NCBI GenBank assembly: GCA_001972305.1
Contig: BDDD01000880.1
Coordinates: 141,351-205,350, forward strand
Direction: 5' to 3'
DNA: 64,000 nt
DNA from: Cephalotus follicularis
Taxonomy: Eukaryota; Streptophyta; Magnoliopsida; Oxalidales; Cephalotaceae
Position 1 is the stretch's first letter. The number at the start of each line of letters is the position of its first letter. A program made the translations under genes and the position numbers. Below are positions 44,899-57,304 of the stretch, in pieces. Under the pieces are notes generated by a model. The model was not told where the DNA came from and made no database searches. It saw nothing but the letters and a program-made list of their open reading frames with translations.

Positions 44899-46179
44899 AT
44901 GTGACGGGTCCAGGATATATCTCCTCAGCATAGATACATGAAAGACGTCGTGCACGTTTGACAGTGCAGGAGGTAAGGCAAGCTGGTAGGCTCCTTCCCT
45001 AACTCTCTCCAAAATCTCGAAAGGACCAATGTAGCGAGGAGCTAATTTGCCCTTTTCCCCAAACCTTTGCACGCCCTTCCATGGTGAGACCTTTAAGAAC
45101 ACATGATCGCCCACACTGAAGGTCAAAGGCCTCCTCTTGACACTGTCTGGATAGCTCTTCTGCCGGCTCTGAGCAGCAAGCAGCTTCTTTTTTATCGTCT
45201 TGATCTTTTCTGAGGTTTCCTCCACTAATTCAGTCCCGAGTAAAGGTCGTTCCCCGACCTCATACCAACATACAGGAGATCTGCACTTCCTCCCATACAG
45301 TGCTTCAAACGGTACCATGCCGATACTGGAATGATAGATGTTATTATAAGAGAACTCTATCAAAGGAATGTGATCCTCCCAGGTACCAGCAAAATCAATA
45401 ATGCAAGCCCGTAGCATATCCTCCAAGGTCTGGTTGGTACGCTCAGACTGCCCATCGGTCTGAGGGTGGAAGGCAGTACTCAGGTTTAGCTTCGTCCCGA
45501 AAGCTGTCTGAAATCTCTTCCAGAAGTTGGAAGTGAAGATGGCATCTCTATCATATACGATGCTGACTAGAACACCGTGTAGCTTCACTATCTCCTTCAC
45601 ATACAAACGAGCTAGCTTGCTTGCAGAATCGGTAACGTGTGAAGGCAGAAAGTGTGCTGATTTGGTGAGTCTATCCACGACAACCCACACGGCGTTGGGA
45701 CGGTTCCGAGTTAGAGGAAAACCTGAAACAAAATCCATCGTAACATGTTCCCACTTCCACTCTAGAATTGGTAAAGATTGTAGCAAACCTGTCGGTCTCT
45801 GGTGCTCGGCCTTGACTGTCTGGCAAGGCAAACACCTTGCCACATACTCGACGATCGCTCGTTTCATGCCAGGCCACCAGTAATTCTTCTTCATATCTCG
45901 ATACATTTTAGTGCTAGCAGGGTGAATGTTGTACGGAGATTTATGAGCCCCGTGAAGTAACTAATTCTTCAACCCTGGTTCATTCGGAAGACACACGTGC
46001 CCCCGAAATCTCAAAATACCATCAGCATGTACTCGAAAATCGGATTCCGAGTCCAGGTTCTCCCGAATTCGTTGCAATTCAGGATCGTGTGGTTGTGCAT
46101 CCCTGATGTGATCCAGTAACACAGGCTGTACTCGTATATCGGCCACTAAGATCCCCGGTGACTGATTGAACGGAGACCA
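44893..46179 (-). pseudogene. Gypsy B2 integrase and C-terminal domain, 3' end deleted
   Basis: 44893-45906 (337 aa open): KKNYWWPGMKRAIVEYVARCLPCQ (zinc region), [48 protein letters not shown] (catalytic Asp, Asp and Glu all present), GDHVFLKVSPWKG, YIGPFEILERV, FHVSMLRRYILDPSH. It ends where pol meets the LTR fragment, so the ATWERE-type C-terminus is missing. The upstream piece 45961-46146 ([18 protein letters not shown]) is separated by a stop near 45960. Confidence 0.88.
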
Positions 46180-48228
46180 TTATCGGAAGTCCTGTAACAT
46201 CTTCCATTGCGACACCATCGCACTGGAAACCATAGCCTTGCGGCTCAAGGCATCATCGACTGCATTCGCTTTCCCCGGGTGGTACTGAACACTGCAATCA
46301 TAATCATTAAAGAATTCTACCCACCTGCGTTGTCTTATGTTCAGTGTGTCCTGACAAAACAGGTACCTCAAACTCTTATGATCGGTGAAGATCTCAAATT
46401 GCGCCCCATAAAGATAGTGCCTCCACTTCTGAAGGGCGAAGATAATAGCCGCAAGTTCGAGGTCATGAGTCGGGTAGTTTTCTTCATACGGTTTTAGCTT
46501 CCTTGAGGTATATGCAATCACTCTGCCTCGCTGCATCAATACACAGCCCAAACCCCTACCTGATGCATCACTGAAGACCGCAAAGCCCTCATTACCATCA
46601 GGTAATGCCAAGACAGGAGCGGAAACGAACCGATCCTTCAGTTCACGAAAGCTAGCTTCATAGTCTTCGTCCCAGACAAAAGGGGTCTTTTTCTGGGTCA
46701 GTCTAGTCAAGGTCTCGGTTATCCTTGAAAAGTTCTGGATGAACCTCCTGTAATACCCCGCCAATCCAAGGAAACTAAGCACCTCCGTCACGTTCTTCGG
46801 TTGTGGCCAGTCTTGCACCACTTCAGTCTTTGATGGATCCACCATCAAGCCTTCCCCATATACGAAGTGACCGAGAAAGATCACATGATCGGGCCATAAC
46901 TCACACTTGCCAAACTTGGCGTACAACCGATGTTCTTTGAGAACTTGCAATACTAGCCTCAGATGACGAGCGTGCTCCTCCTCACTCCTTGTATATACCA
47001 GTATGTCATCAATAAATACCACAACAAACTGGTCCAGGTATGGTTGGAATACGTCATTCATCAATGACATAAAAGTTGTCGGTGCATTGGTAACACCAAA
47101 CGGCATTACCAAGAACTCGTAATGACCATACCGCGTCTGGAAGACGGTTTTCTCAATGTCTCCTTCTCTTACTCTCAGTTGGTGATAACCTGACCTCAAG
47201 TCGAGCTTGGAAAATACCCTTGATCCTTGCAACTGGTCAAACAATTCCTCGATGTGGGGTAAAGGATACTTGTTCTTGATAGTTTCCTTGTTCAACATTC
47301 TGTAGTCGATGCAGAGCCTCCTCGACCCATCCTTCTTCTTGACAAATAGTACAGGCGCACCCCACGGAGAAACACTAGGTGGAATAAAACCCTTATCGAT
47401 CAGATCTTGCAACTGCAATTTCAGTTCCCTCAATTCTGCAGGGGCCATTCTATATGGTGCTTTAGAAATAGGAGTTGTACCTGGTATAAGATCGATAACA
47501 AACTCCATATTTCTCTTCGGTGGCAAAGATCCCAAGCCATCAGGAAATACATCTGGAAATTCGCACACTTCTGGAATTTCCTCCAAGCTCAAGCCTTTCT
47601 CTTTCCTTCGATCAATCACATATGCCAGATATCCCTCACATCCCTTCTCTAGGTATCTCGATGCTCGAATAAAGGATATGATCGGTGTCGAGAACCCTTT
47701 GTCTCCCTTGAACTGAAAAGTCGTTCCATCGGGCAGACAAAAATCCACAGTTTTATTGTAACAATCCATACGAGCACGATGTGTTGATAGCCAATCCATC
47801 CCCAATATAACATCGAAGTCACGGATAGGCAGCACTATCAAATCCGCATACAAAGGAATGCCTGCCATAGACATCTCACAGCCTATATATACCGAGTCAG
47901 TGTACATAGAAGTCCCGGTCGGTGTACTCATATTAAGTATGTATGACATGCAGTCAGGGGCGACATCTAAGAAAGTTCCAAAACGTGCAGATATAAAAGA
48001 ATGCGATGCTCCGGAATCCATCAATACTCTAGCAGAAAAACCATATATGTACAGAGTACCTCCAACAACAGAAGTCGACTCTGGAACCTCTGTCTGAGCA
48101 AGTACAAATACTCTACCTTTTGCGATGCTCTTGCCGGTGTCCTTCCTCTGTGACGGTCCCGCCGCCGCACCACTACTACTCCTCGGCCCAGTAGGCACTG
48201 TAGCAGAACTCTTCGGACAGTCCTTCAC
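46180..48228 (-). CDS. Gypsy B2 protease, reverse transcriptase and RNase H: longest open pol segment
   Basis: 682 aa without a stop. Starts within the second zinc knuckle region (MKDCPKS). Protease D71-SGASHSFI. Reverse transcriptase: [14 protein letters not shown] (257-269), first catalytic Asp D343 ([12 protein letters not shown]), FIDD at 405-408, [12 protein letters not shown] (487-498). RNase H acidic residues D554 (FSDASG), E591, D616 (FTDHKSL) and D659 (near DALSRK). All catalytic residues I can recognise are present, making this the best-kept enzyme segment in the window. The ATG is internal to gag-pol. Reverse transcriptase/RNase H would copy element RNA in the particle. Confidence 0.92.
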   Translation of the reverse strand: MKDCPKSSATVPTGPRSSSGAAAGPSQRKDTGKSIAKGRVFVLAQTEVPESTSVVGGTLYIYGFSARVLMDSGASHSFISARFGTFLDVAPDCMSYILNMSTPTGTSMYTDSVYIGCEMSMAGIPLYADLIVLPIRDFDVILGMDWLSTHRARMDCYNKTVDFCLPDGTTFQFKGDKGFSTPIISFIRASRYLEKGCEGYLAYVIDRRKEKGLSLEEIPEVCEFPDVFPDGLGSLPPKRNMEFVIDLIPGTTPISKAPYRMAPAELRELKLQLQDLIDKGFIPPSVSPWGAPVLFVKKKDGSRRLCIDYRMLNKETIKNKYPLPHIEELFDQLQGSRVFSKLDLRSGYHQLRVREGDIEKTVFQTRYGHYEFLVMPFGVTNAPTTFMSLMNDVFQPYLDQFVVVFIDDILVYTRSEEEHARHLRLVLQVLKEHRLYAKFGKCELWPDHVIFLGHFVYGEGLMVDPSKTEVVQDWPQPKNVTEVLSFLGLAGYYRRFIQNFSRITETLTRLTQKKTPFVWDEDYEASFRELKDRFVSAPVLALPDGNEGFAVFSDASGRGLGCVLMQRGRVIAYTSRKLKPYEENYPTHDLELAAIIFALQKWRHYLYGAQFEIFTDHKSLRYLFCQDTLNIRQRRWVEFFNDYDCSVQYHPGKANAVDDALSRKAMVSSAMVSQWKMLQDFR

Positions 48229-48251
48229 CGAGTGACCAGGTGCCCCGCACC

Positions 48252-49266
48252 TTAAGCACCAACCATTGAACCTCCAACAATCTTTCTGTTAGTGGCCTGT
48301 ACGACCACAATAATAGCAACCTCCAGATCTAGCATTACTCCCCTGGCTGGGAGTACCCTGTGAAGCTGTCTGCTGAGACTTGTTCTTAGACGACTTCGTC
48401 GGAGAACCACCATCTTGCCATTTCGACGATGTCGGTCGGGATTGTGTAGGACTCTATTTACTCTGCTGTGCGTGAGCTCTTTTAGCCCGGTCTTCGATGG
48501 ATATCGTCTCCAATAGTCTTGCTTTCTGAGCGACCTCCACAAAAGTCCCCAGCTCCATAGCTCTAATTCTTGATCGAAGATCCGGTCGCAGACCTCCCAG
48601 GAATCTCCGAATCTTCTTCTCTTCATCAGCTACCAGATAAGGTGAATGTCTGGCCAGCTCCATGAATCTTGCTTGATACTCAGCCACAGTCATCTCTCCC
48701 TGTCGCAACTCCAAGAGCTCCATCTCTCGTCGCTCTTGCTCAATACGCGGAATATAAGTCTCCAAGAACTCCGCCTGGAATCTGTCCGAAGTGCGGTCCA
48801 GTCTCTGTGGTTCCCATTTTGCTTTGACCATTTCCCACCAATGAGTGGCCTCACCCCATAGGCGGTACACTGCAAACTTTAGCTTTTGAGTGTCAGTACA
48901 GTCCATCACTTCAAAGATTTTCTCCAGGTCTTGCAGCCATCTCTCAGCAATAGTAGCATCAAGTTCCCCCCGGAAGCTGGGTGGATTCAGCCTCATGAAC
49001 TTTTCGATGTCCCTCCCAAACTGGTTATTATCCTCTCCCGGGGCAGTGGTCGGGAGCTCTATGTTGCGGTCGAGCTTGCGCGTAGTACTGGCGCTTCTCC
49101 TCCGCATTAGCCCTATTAAAGGCCATCTATTGCTGAAAATAGTCCGCAATTCGGGCCATCGGATCTCTGTCATCTTGGGGAACATTCATTCCTTGCGGAA
49201 CGTTCGCCTCCTCAGGGCATTAGCTCCAACAGCTCTAGCCCTAGCCCGTGTTCTCCTTCAGTCCAT
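48252..49266 (-). pseudogene. Gypsy B2 Gag, frameshifted
   Basis: Expected start at 49266 is followed at once by a stop (MD*), and an early indel changes frame. 48454-49185 carries the Gag domain (FRGELDATIAERWLQDLEKIFEVMDC, VYRLWGEATHWWE, HSPYLVADEEKKIRRFLGGLRPDL). 48252-48626, in another frame, overlaps the tail. Zinc knuckles around 48235-48310 are partly readable (CLRCGAPGH). Confidence 0.85.
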
Positions 49267-49362
49267 TGGTTCCTATAAGAAGGATGACAGTTAGTCACGA
49301 CTTTAGGAAAACAATTCATCAATTGCCAAGGAAAGTATCCTAGCTAAGCATATATGGAATAT

Positions 49363-49374
49363 GCTCTGATACCA
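49363..49374 (-). promoter_or_regulatory. Primer-binding site of element B2
   Basis: The minus strand reads TGGTATCAGAGC, exact, 4 nt from the LTR end at 49379. Confidence 0.92.
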
Positions 49375-49378
49375 CTCC

Positions 49379-51827
49379 TGTCACACCCCGTTTTCGAGAA
49401 GACAACATAAAGCGGCAAAGACAATTAACACATAAATACAGCTTATGCGAATACCATAAAATTTAAACTTATAAACGAGAAGTCAATAGCGGAAGCATAA
49501 GAATTCATAAGCTGTAAACATGTAATGTACATCCCATACTGCACGTTACCCAATACAAGTCTGTCATTATTAATCGCCCACAAACGAAGCGAAAACACAG
49601 TACAATATTAAGTCCCATCGTTAAACAAACCATAATACAGTACAATAGTCCTTAAATAAAACTCGGTTTATTACAAAACATGAGAAAGGTAAAACCAATA
49701 ACAAAACAACATAACATCTTGTTCTTCGCCCATGCCAGTCCAACCAGTCCACTGCATCAATCTTTAAAGTAGGGGGTTAGCCTTTGTCCTCACTTGGCTA
49801 AGTCATAAAAGTAGTTCGAGACAAAAATTACATGCATGTCATGTGATGTATGCACAGATGATGCAGTACATAAAATACCGGTTTATATATATATGAAAAA
49901 ATATATATGTTTAACAGTACAGTAAAATATCAGTAAGAACATATATATGAAAATATATGTATGCAACAACAGTAGAGTAGTCACTCGGCCAGGGCTACAT
50001 CACAGGCACAGTAATGTCCGAGAAGGACCAACAGACAGTACAGTAAGTCCACAAAGGGACCACAAATAGGCAGTCAGTATGTGTAACGCCGCCAACTCCT
50101 GGCCCCACGTTACACTCCCACTTTGGTCCCTTCTGCAAGAACCAAGCGAGGCAACAGTACAGTACAGTGAGTCACCGAGCCAACTCCTGGCCCCTAGGTC
50201 ATCCCTACCACTAGCCGGCGCTGGCAGCCTTCGACATGCAACCAGTGGCTCAAGCACAACCACATAGAAATTCAAGAGCAAACAGTGAATCAAACAATAA
50301 ACAGTGCAGTAAACAGTACAGTGGTGATCATTTAGATCGACAACAGGTAGTTCATTTTCAAATATTTCTGGAAGTAATAAATATTTGAAATATGTATTTT
50401 CAGTAGTAGAAATACCTTTGAACAAATCAGTAGTGTAAATCATTTACCAGTTCGTTCGAAAATACGTTATTAACCAATACATATTTTCATACTCAAAATA
50501 GCACATTCCGAGTTCACATATGCATTTCTAAACATCACAACTTGAGAAATCATAAACGATTTACAAACAGTAACGAAACAGGCAGTAAACAGTGTATATG
50601 CAATGCATACAAATGCTCTAATGCATCCTAAGGAAAATCGGGATCGTCGGGTATCAAAATCGTAAATATGTCCAAACAAGACTCTAAAGCGTCAGCGTTT
50701 ATTCCTTACGTGTCGACGCTTATGTCCCTTAAGCGTCGACGTTCAGTTTCATAGCGTCAGCGCTTTCAGTGTCTGGGCGTCGATATCTCCTCCCTTAGAC
50801 GTCGACGTTTTAACGCATTTCAACATATAAAACACAGTTCACAGTATTAAGCGTCGGTGCTTACCCAAGGCATCGACGGTTTCGTGCAGGGGTCGTCCTC
50901 TACCTCACGACATGGGAAAACAGTGACATTTCCATGCCCATAACATGCATTCCAACATGTATAAAGCCCAGAAAACTGGCATGCAATATCACATCACACA
51001 TCCAGTATAGCATAGCAACATTTCATTAGCTCAAAAATAGTCAAACAAGCCATGCAATCTATGCAAAACATCACTGAACAAACATCAATTATTGGATCCA
51101 GAAAATACAGTTATGGCTTCCCCTACCTCTGGCCTCAAGTTAGAAGCCGAAAGTCCACCTCTTTTAGTATCCAATCAGTCACTTTGAGTTCCCAGGTACG
51201 GCTTGAAGGCTCCCTGGTTCGTCCCAGCAGTTGGTGTGCAAGCTCCCAGCTCCCTTTGCTCAACAATGGTGGTTAAGCTTCCTCTCTCAAGTTCTCCTGC
51301 TTTCTTTTGTCACTCACAGTGTCGCTGACCCTCTAGCTTTCTGTAACAGATGATAGGGGTGAGAGGAGTCGAATTTTTATGCAGATTTCGTTGTGTCTTC
51401 TCTGCATGTTCTCCTAACTTCTTTTCCTCTCTCAAAATGGCAGCCTGGTGCAACAGGTGCCCAAACCTCCCCTTTCACAGGCCATGCACTCAGAGGTTGT
51501 CCCTTTGTCCCATGACCTTTTGTTGCAAGTAAGCGTCGACATTTACATGCAGGCGTAGACGCTTATGTGTTTGAATTTAAGCGCGTGATTCAACGGCTTA
51601 AGCGTCGATGCTCTAAATCCAGGCGTCAGCGCCTTAACCTCAAAACTGTGCCATGTTTGATTTAATCTTACTCTCTTAACATTTCTCTAACAATTGAACT
51701 CCAAATTCAACATCATCAGAGTTTGGGAAAACATCATCAAATTCAGAAAATCCATCTTTTATTAATTCCAGAATAAAAGTACATTTACATTGTGAAATTA
51801 CAACACATGAAAATTTTGGGCGTTACA
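49379..51827 (-). repeat. LTR B, 5' copy of B2, rightmost
   Basis: 2449 bp, TG...CA, about 120 bp shorter than the other full copies because of a deletion near 51530 ('gttgcaag|taagcgtcgac'). Clusters at about 50685-50885 and 51530-51635, hairpin near 49776, AGGTAGGGG on the minus strand near 51120. It is followed by caacg and element D sequence, so this is a true outer end. Confidence 0.92.
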
Positions 51828-54345
51828 CAACGGCATGACAATTCACAAAAAACCCTCTCTGAACTGAAGGTAATAACCTACCAGTCCCAAGAAACTACAG
51901 ACTTCAAAAACATTTTTTGGCCTTTTCCAATCTTTCACTGCCTCGATCTTCCCTAGATCCAGTGCTAAATAAATGCTAGATATGATATGCCCAGGGAAAC
52001 TATCTTATTAAGCCAAAACGCATACTTGTAAACTTGGCATGCAGACGAAGATCCCTCAAAGTCTGCGATACTGTATAAAGATGTTGAGCATGCTCCACCT
52101 CCGTCTTAGAATTAGACCAAGATATCATCAACAAAAACCACTATGAATTGTTCCAGATAAGGACTGAACACTCTGTTCATCAATTCCATGAAAGTGGGTG
52201 GTGCATTAGTCACACCAAAAGGCATAATTAGAAACTTATAATGGCTGTATCGGGATCTGAAAGAAGTTTTCACAATGTCTCGTACTCTGACTCTCAGTTG
52301 ATGGTAACCCGATCTCCAATTGAGCTTCAAAAACACAGCAGCACCCCTTAGCCAGTCAAACAACTCATTTATATGCTGCAGAGGCTACTTGTTCTTCACT
52401 GTAACCCTATTGATTTGTCGATAATCGATGCACATACGCACTGATTCATCCTTCTATTTATGGTGCTTCCCAAGGTGAAACTCTCGGCCTTATAAATCCT
52501 TTTTCAAGAAGGACTTATAATTGTACTTTCAATTCTTTCAATTCCTCTGGTGGCATCCGATATGATGCTCTAGAAACTGGGGAAGTTCTCGGCAAAAGAT
52601 CAATAACAAATTATGTCTCTCTATTCGGTGGCAACGATGTCAAGTCCTGAGGAAAAACATCTCTGAACTCGCACACCATTGGAATGTCTTCCAATCTCGG
52701 TTTCCATCTGTTGGTATCAACCACATGTGCCAACAACCCTTAGCAACCATGTCTCAATAATCTGTCTATATGCAAAGCTGTGATCATTGGTACGATGTGT
52801 GGCACCAAGGTTCCAATAAATTAGAAAGGTAGTTGACTTGGTAGACAGAATGTCACTACCTTCTGATAACAATCCACTTGAGCATAATGCATAGAATGTC
52901 AATCCATTCCCATTATTAGGTTTAAATCCTCCTTTGGAAGAACAATGAGGTCAGCTCGTAAGCAACAACCATCAATATCCACTTCACAATCTCCACACAC
53001 TCTATCGGTGCTCGCTGACTCACTGAGTTATGTACTACCTCCATTAGGAACGATAGATACTGAGGCCTCAAACCCATATTATGAACAATGTGTGATCTAA
53101 TAAATGAATGGAATGAACCCGGGCCTAAAAGAACCCACGCTAAAAGCTGAAAAAGTCAAAGAATACCTCCAATCACTGAGGCTGTCATGTCTGAGCTGGT
53201 CCTCTATGAAGATAACCCTGCGAACAATCCCTTATCAGATGATGAGTACCACCGCAAGCCAAGTAATGACCCAAGTATTATCGGTAATTTCCTAAAGTAT
53301 GGCTGGTCTTATGGAAATGTATGCAAGGTGATATAGTATACTGGTTATCGGCATTAGAGAACCTAGAAGGAGTACCCTAACTGGACGCTCTAGATCGATT
53401 CCCCTGACAAGAATTTCACAACTGTCCTCTCCTCCTTGAGAAACGAGACTTATTCCCACTACTAGAAGGACTACCACTCTGAGAACCAGGAGAAACACTG
53501 CTATTTGTCTTCTATGATTTGCCACTGTCACTACCGATACCACCACCCTACCACGAAGAAGGTACAAGATGGGTATTGGCTCTATTTCACATCTATCTGC
53601 TCTCCTCTACAAGATCCTCCAGTTGCCTAGCTCAAGCAGTAATCTTTGTGATGGATGTCAAACCCATAGCAGTTAACTACCTCTTCAAATCCATTCTCAG
53701 ACTGCGAAGGAACTTCTTCGCTCTCTAGTCTTGTCCTTCCATCAGATATGGAGCAGAACGAGCTAATTGAATGAATTTAGACTCGTACTCAGCAACTGAC
53801 ATACTCCCCTGAACCAGGTTGGAAAACTCTATTTCTCTATTGTCTATTTCATGTTGAGGATAGTACCAAGTATTAAACTCTATCTAGAAACCAATCCAAG
53901 AATGGACCGTTCTGTTCCTCGTCCAATCGACATTAACCATGGCCCATCATGCTCAATTTCACCTTGCAACATGTACACTGGAAATACCAACTTCTGGTCC
54001 TCATCACATTCCATCACTTGGAAGATCTTCTCTAGATGAAGAAGCCAAGACTTTGCTATAGACGGATCAAGAAGTCCCAAGAAAGTTGGAGGTTGTAGTT
54101 TTAGGAACCGACTTAAGGAATCATCTCTCTATGGCCTCGTTCTGCTCTAGCAGCTCTGCATCCCATGAGGTTAACTGTTTGTGCCATGGTAGTACACATT
54201 TCTCTCCATAGATCAAGATCAGCTCCATGAGGTGAAGCGTTTAGCTTATACTCAGGAAACACATTCTAATGCACAATTCATCATCAACAACCAGAGCTGG
54301 AGCATTCCTTCTACCTCTATGACTACGTCTTCCTCTGTCTTCCAT
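51828..54345 (-). pseudogene. Gypsy element D: Gag to reverse transcriptase, decayed
   Basis: The first five bases are the right copy of caacg. Gag start MEDRGRRSHRGRRNAP at 54345. Gag fragment at 53880-54080 (SIAKSWLLHLEKIFQVMEC). Reverse transcriptase at 52112-52363: [14 protein letters not shown], where the catalytic Asp of KLDLRSG is Asn, and FVDDILV. VSWDW and GFFVNCHAV-like pieces near 51840-51900 lead into 19705. Many stops and frame changes; the open pieces at 53104-53295 and 53519-53728 on the other strand are shadows. Confidence 0.82.
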
Positions 54346-54483
54346 TGTATACCTTATACGAGAAAAAGCAATGGAAATGATTAGATTCACAGCATGGATA
54401 TATGTGTGAACATAAATTGTGTGTAATCATTCAATCAATCTTATCACTAAAATCCAATACTTAACTTAGCAGGCCGACTATGT

Positions 54484-54494
54484 CTCTGTTACCA
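54484..54494 (-). promoter_or_regulatory. Degenerate primer-binding site of element D
   Basis: The minus strand reads TGGTAACAGAG, one mismatch from TGGTATCAGAG, 4 nt from the LTR edge at 54498. Confidence 0.65.
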
Positions 54495-54497
54495 TTC

Positions 54498-56426
54498 TGT
54501 AACACCCCGCATCTGGAAGACGAACCCGATATATTACTACCAATACAATACAGTCAATCAATACAGTAGTCAAGACTAGGTAAGCTTATCGAATTGCAGG
54601 ATAATTAAAAACTTATATTACAAGCATGGATTAAGCTCTTAAAAATAGTAACAGTAATCCATACAAATTATTACAAGTACAAAATGCAATATAATCTGAT
54701 CCAATACATTACAATACTTAATAAATGCTATGGAAATCAAAGTAATAACGTCCGATTCACTTCAATCTTCAATATATATAGCTACAACTAATAATCTTCA
54801 TGATTGCTGGTCTCCGTTGTATTACCTATACCAAAATAGATGTCCCATCTCAAAGGATGGGTTAGCCAAAAGCCCAAGTAGAACATTCCCCATGCATATA
54901 TTATGCCATGCACAGTTATGCAACATCAATGAACAATATATATACAATATCAATGCATGCCACGACAAATGCATGAATGAAAGTTATGATCTACTATTCG
55001 TATACCACCGTCCTATACCAGCGTATAAGAATATGATCTATTTAATTAATCATATCAATCATCTATCAGGCAATCAATGGATAGTGTATAAATACACCCA
55101 ATCAATTCTATAGAGCGTGTGACCTCAATAAATGTCAACATCAATATCAATATCGATATCGATAGTCTAACCCACAGAAGGTAGTCCTTCACAAAAGGTG
55201 GGTAGACGGATCTAATTTACTTGGATCGACCAAAATCACAATCAACTAGACCAATCAATAGCTATGCCTGAAGGTGGCTCAATACAATATGGCTCTGCCT
55301 GTCAGCGGTCCAATCAATGGCTTTGCCCGTCGACGACTCAATCAATAGCTCTACCCACAAGCGGCCCAATACAATATGGCTCTGCCCATAGGTGGCTCAA
55401 TCAATAACCTGAAGGTTTTGATGATCTCGTTAGAGGGAATAGATGAGCATTTAACCATCGCCTAACATGCCTGACTAGATATTACGAGGTCGCTCTAATA
55501 GGAACATATAATCAATTAATAGCCAACAGAAGGCATGTGTCTAACCAAAGGGAACAGGTGAACATTTAACCATCGCCTAGCATGACTCATTAGATATCTC
55601 TAATGCGCCAATGGTCACACTCAATAAATCAATCAATACGACTACTCAATCGTTTGATATGATCGGTCGGTGGATGGATCATAATTCATCTAGTCATTGT
55701 AGAAAAGTGTTGAAAAGGGCATGTCTAACCTCAAGTGAGGTCCAAGCAAGCAATTGTTTGAAAAGGATTTGAAAATAGTTTAAAAATAGCAACTAGGGTG
55801 TTAAGCGGTGACCCAAAGTAGCGACGTTTAGACTCTAAGAGCCGATGCTTAGCTCAGAGAACTAACTCAAGCATTGAGGCTTAGGCTAAAAATGTACTTA
55901 AACTAGTGATGCCTACGTTAAAACATCAGCGCTTAAGCATCCTAGAGGCTCTATTTTTGAAAACGTCTACTGAGCGGTGATGCCTTGGTCTAAGTACTAA
56001 CGCTTACCCAGGCATTGGCGCTCAGTTTGGTCGGTTATCACTGGGAAGAACCCAGCCTTATGTTTCGACGCCTTGACTCTAAGCTTCAACGCTTAACTCG
56101 AGTTGTGGCTCGATTTCAATGTAGAACAGTTCTAAGCGGTAACGCCTATGGGCAAGGCGTCAATGCTTAGACAGAGCATATACAAAATCTATTTAAGTCA
56201 ATTTGCCATTTTTAAATCTCTTTTCAATTTCAATCCATTTCTTTCAAAACAAAAGGTTTGTAGAAGTCATTTAGGGTCCATAAATCATTTTTAAGAATTT
56301 GACTAGATTAAATTCTAGATTAAAAAAATCCCAATGAAACCCTAAATATCAATTAGCAATCAATACAATCAATTTCATGCAATCAATCAGTTTATATAGG
56401 AATAATTAGATGCACTTTAGGTAGAG
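54498..56426 (-). repeat. LTR D (5' copy)
   Basis: Starts 'tgtaacaccccgc' on the plus strand (sense end GGGGTGTTACA). The sense 5' boundary is not sharp; another LTR end begins at 56427. Contains a decayed GTGACGCC/TCAATGCTTA motif cluster at about 55808-56170, a minisatellite at 55255-55405, and CTAACCCATC followed by a small hairpin near 54850 on the minus strand. The 127-codon open stretch at 54730-55113 has no recognisable similarity. Confidence 0.7.
55255..55405. repeat. Minisatellite in LTR D
   Basis: About five imperfect copies of a ~30-bp unit of the form 'caatatggctctgcccgtaggtggctcaat'; one copy contains gtcgacgactc. Confidence 0.75.
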
Positions 56427-57304
56427 TGTAACACCCCTTAACGGTGGGAGTCGTTACGGTTCATAATCGGAAACTAAACATAACAGATCATATAACAAAT
56501 CTCGATTTTATTCCTTTTTATCAAAATATTAACTTATCTTATATTCAATGTACGTGATGGTCTAAACATAACATTCATAATCTAAAACATAGTCTGAAAC
56601 TTTATTCATAACTGAAAGCTTAAACAATAACCAAAATCTTAATCCATAGTCATAAACTAAAAGGCTTAACATTGTTCAAAGGCAGGTCCTAACATGACCA
56701 TAAGGCAACGACACATAAACGGATCAATCTCCTAGGTGATTCTCATACATAAGTGACATCTCTCTCTCATCACACGTTTCCTAGATGTTGTCCCAGAATA
56801 CCTGCAGCATGGAAAACAAAACATGGCTGAGCAAACCTTAGTACGGATATAGAATCATAAAACATATAACGATACTTTAAAGGATAGAAAATACCTGAAC
56901 TTTTAAATATCATATATCTCATGTATAAAATAATTTAACTTAATTTCAGAAAACAAAGGAAAGCAGTCACATAAAATATTCTATCAATTCAAAACAAATA
57001 TTCGAATTTCAAAACATTATCAACTTTTCAAATCGATATCCGAAGGCAAAATCTGATTTTCAAAGCAATATTCAAATTTCAAAGCATAATCCAAGTTTCA
57101 AAGCCAATCTAATTTTTCCAAAACAGTATTCAAATTTCTTTAACATCATCCGAGTCAAAGATTCTAAAACAGAATAAAACAGAGATTTATCCGATTCCAT
57201 AATCTCATCACAGAGATCCAAAATTTCATACACGTATGCATAAATGCAAGGGGTTTGTAAGGCCCACATGCTTCGAGGGAAAGACGTGTATGGCACTACA
57301 CAAT
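56427..57304 (-). repeat. LTR fragment H, cut by element F
   Basis: 'tgtaacaccccttaacggtggg' is an LTR-type terminus like those of B and D. The rest is AT-rich and non-coding, with loosely repeated 'attcaaatttcaaagc' units at about 56985-57140. It stops at element F. The last five bases, acaat (57300-57304), would be F's left target-site duplication, but the right copy is outside the window. Confidence 0.55.

Larger units (their letters stand above)
19706..51827 (-). mobile_element. 32-kb composite of family B and E gypsy elements in one insertion site
   Basis: Starts and ends with family B LTR termini and is flanked by caacg; D's reading frame rejoins across it. Contents: LTR B, B1 interior, LTR B, B3 partial interior containing a tandem duplication, E1 interior, LTR E, E2 partial interior, a copy of C/D flank (40675-44207), an LTR B fragment, B2 interior, LTR B. 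Inferred: one B insertion followed by unequal exchange, segmental duplication and joining of E sequence. A chimaeric assembly is the alternative. Confidence 0.65.

Noticed and set aside
54730-55113. 127-codon ORF
   Set aside because: Inside LTR D on the antisense strand, with no recognisable similarity.
57300-57304. Confirmed target-site duplication acaat for element F
   Set aside because: The matching right copy lies beyond the window, so it cannot be confirmed.
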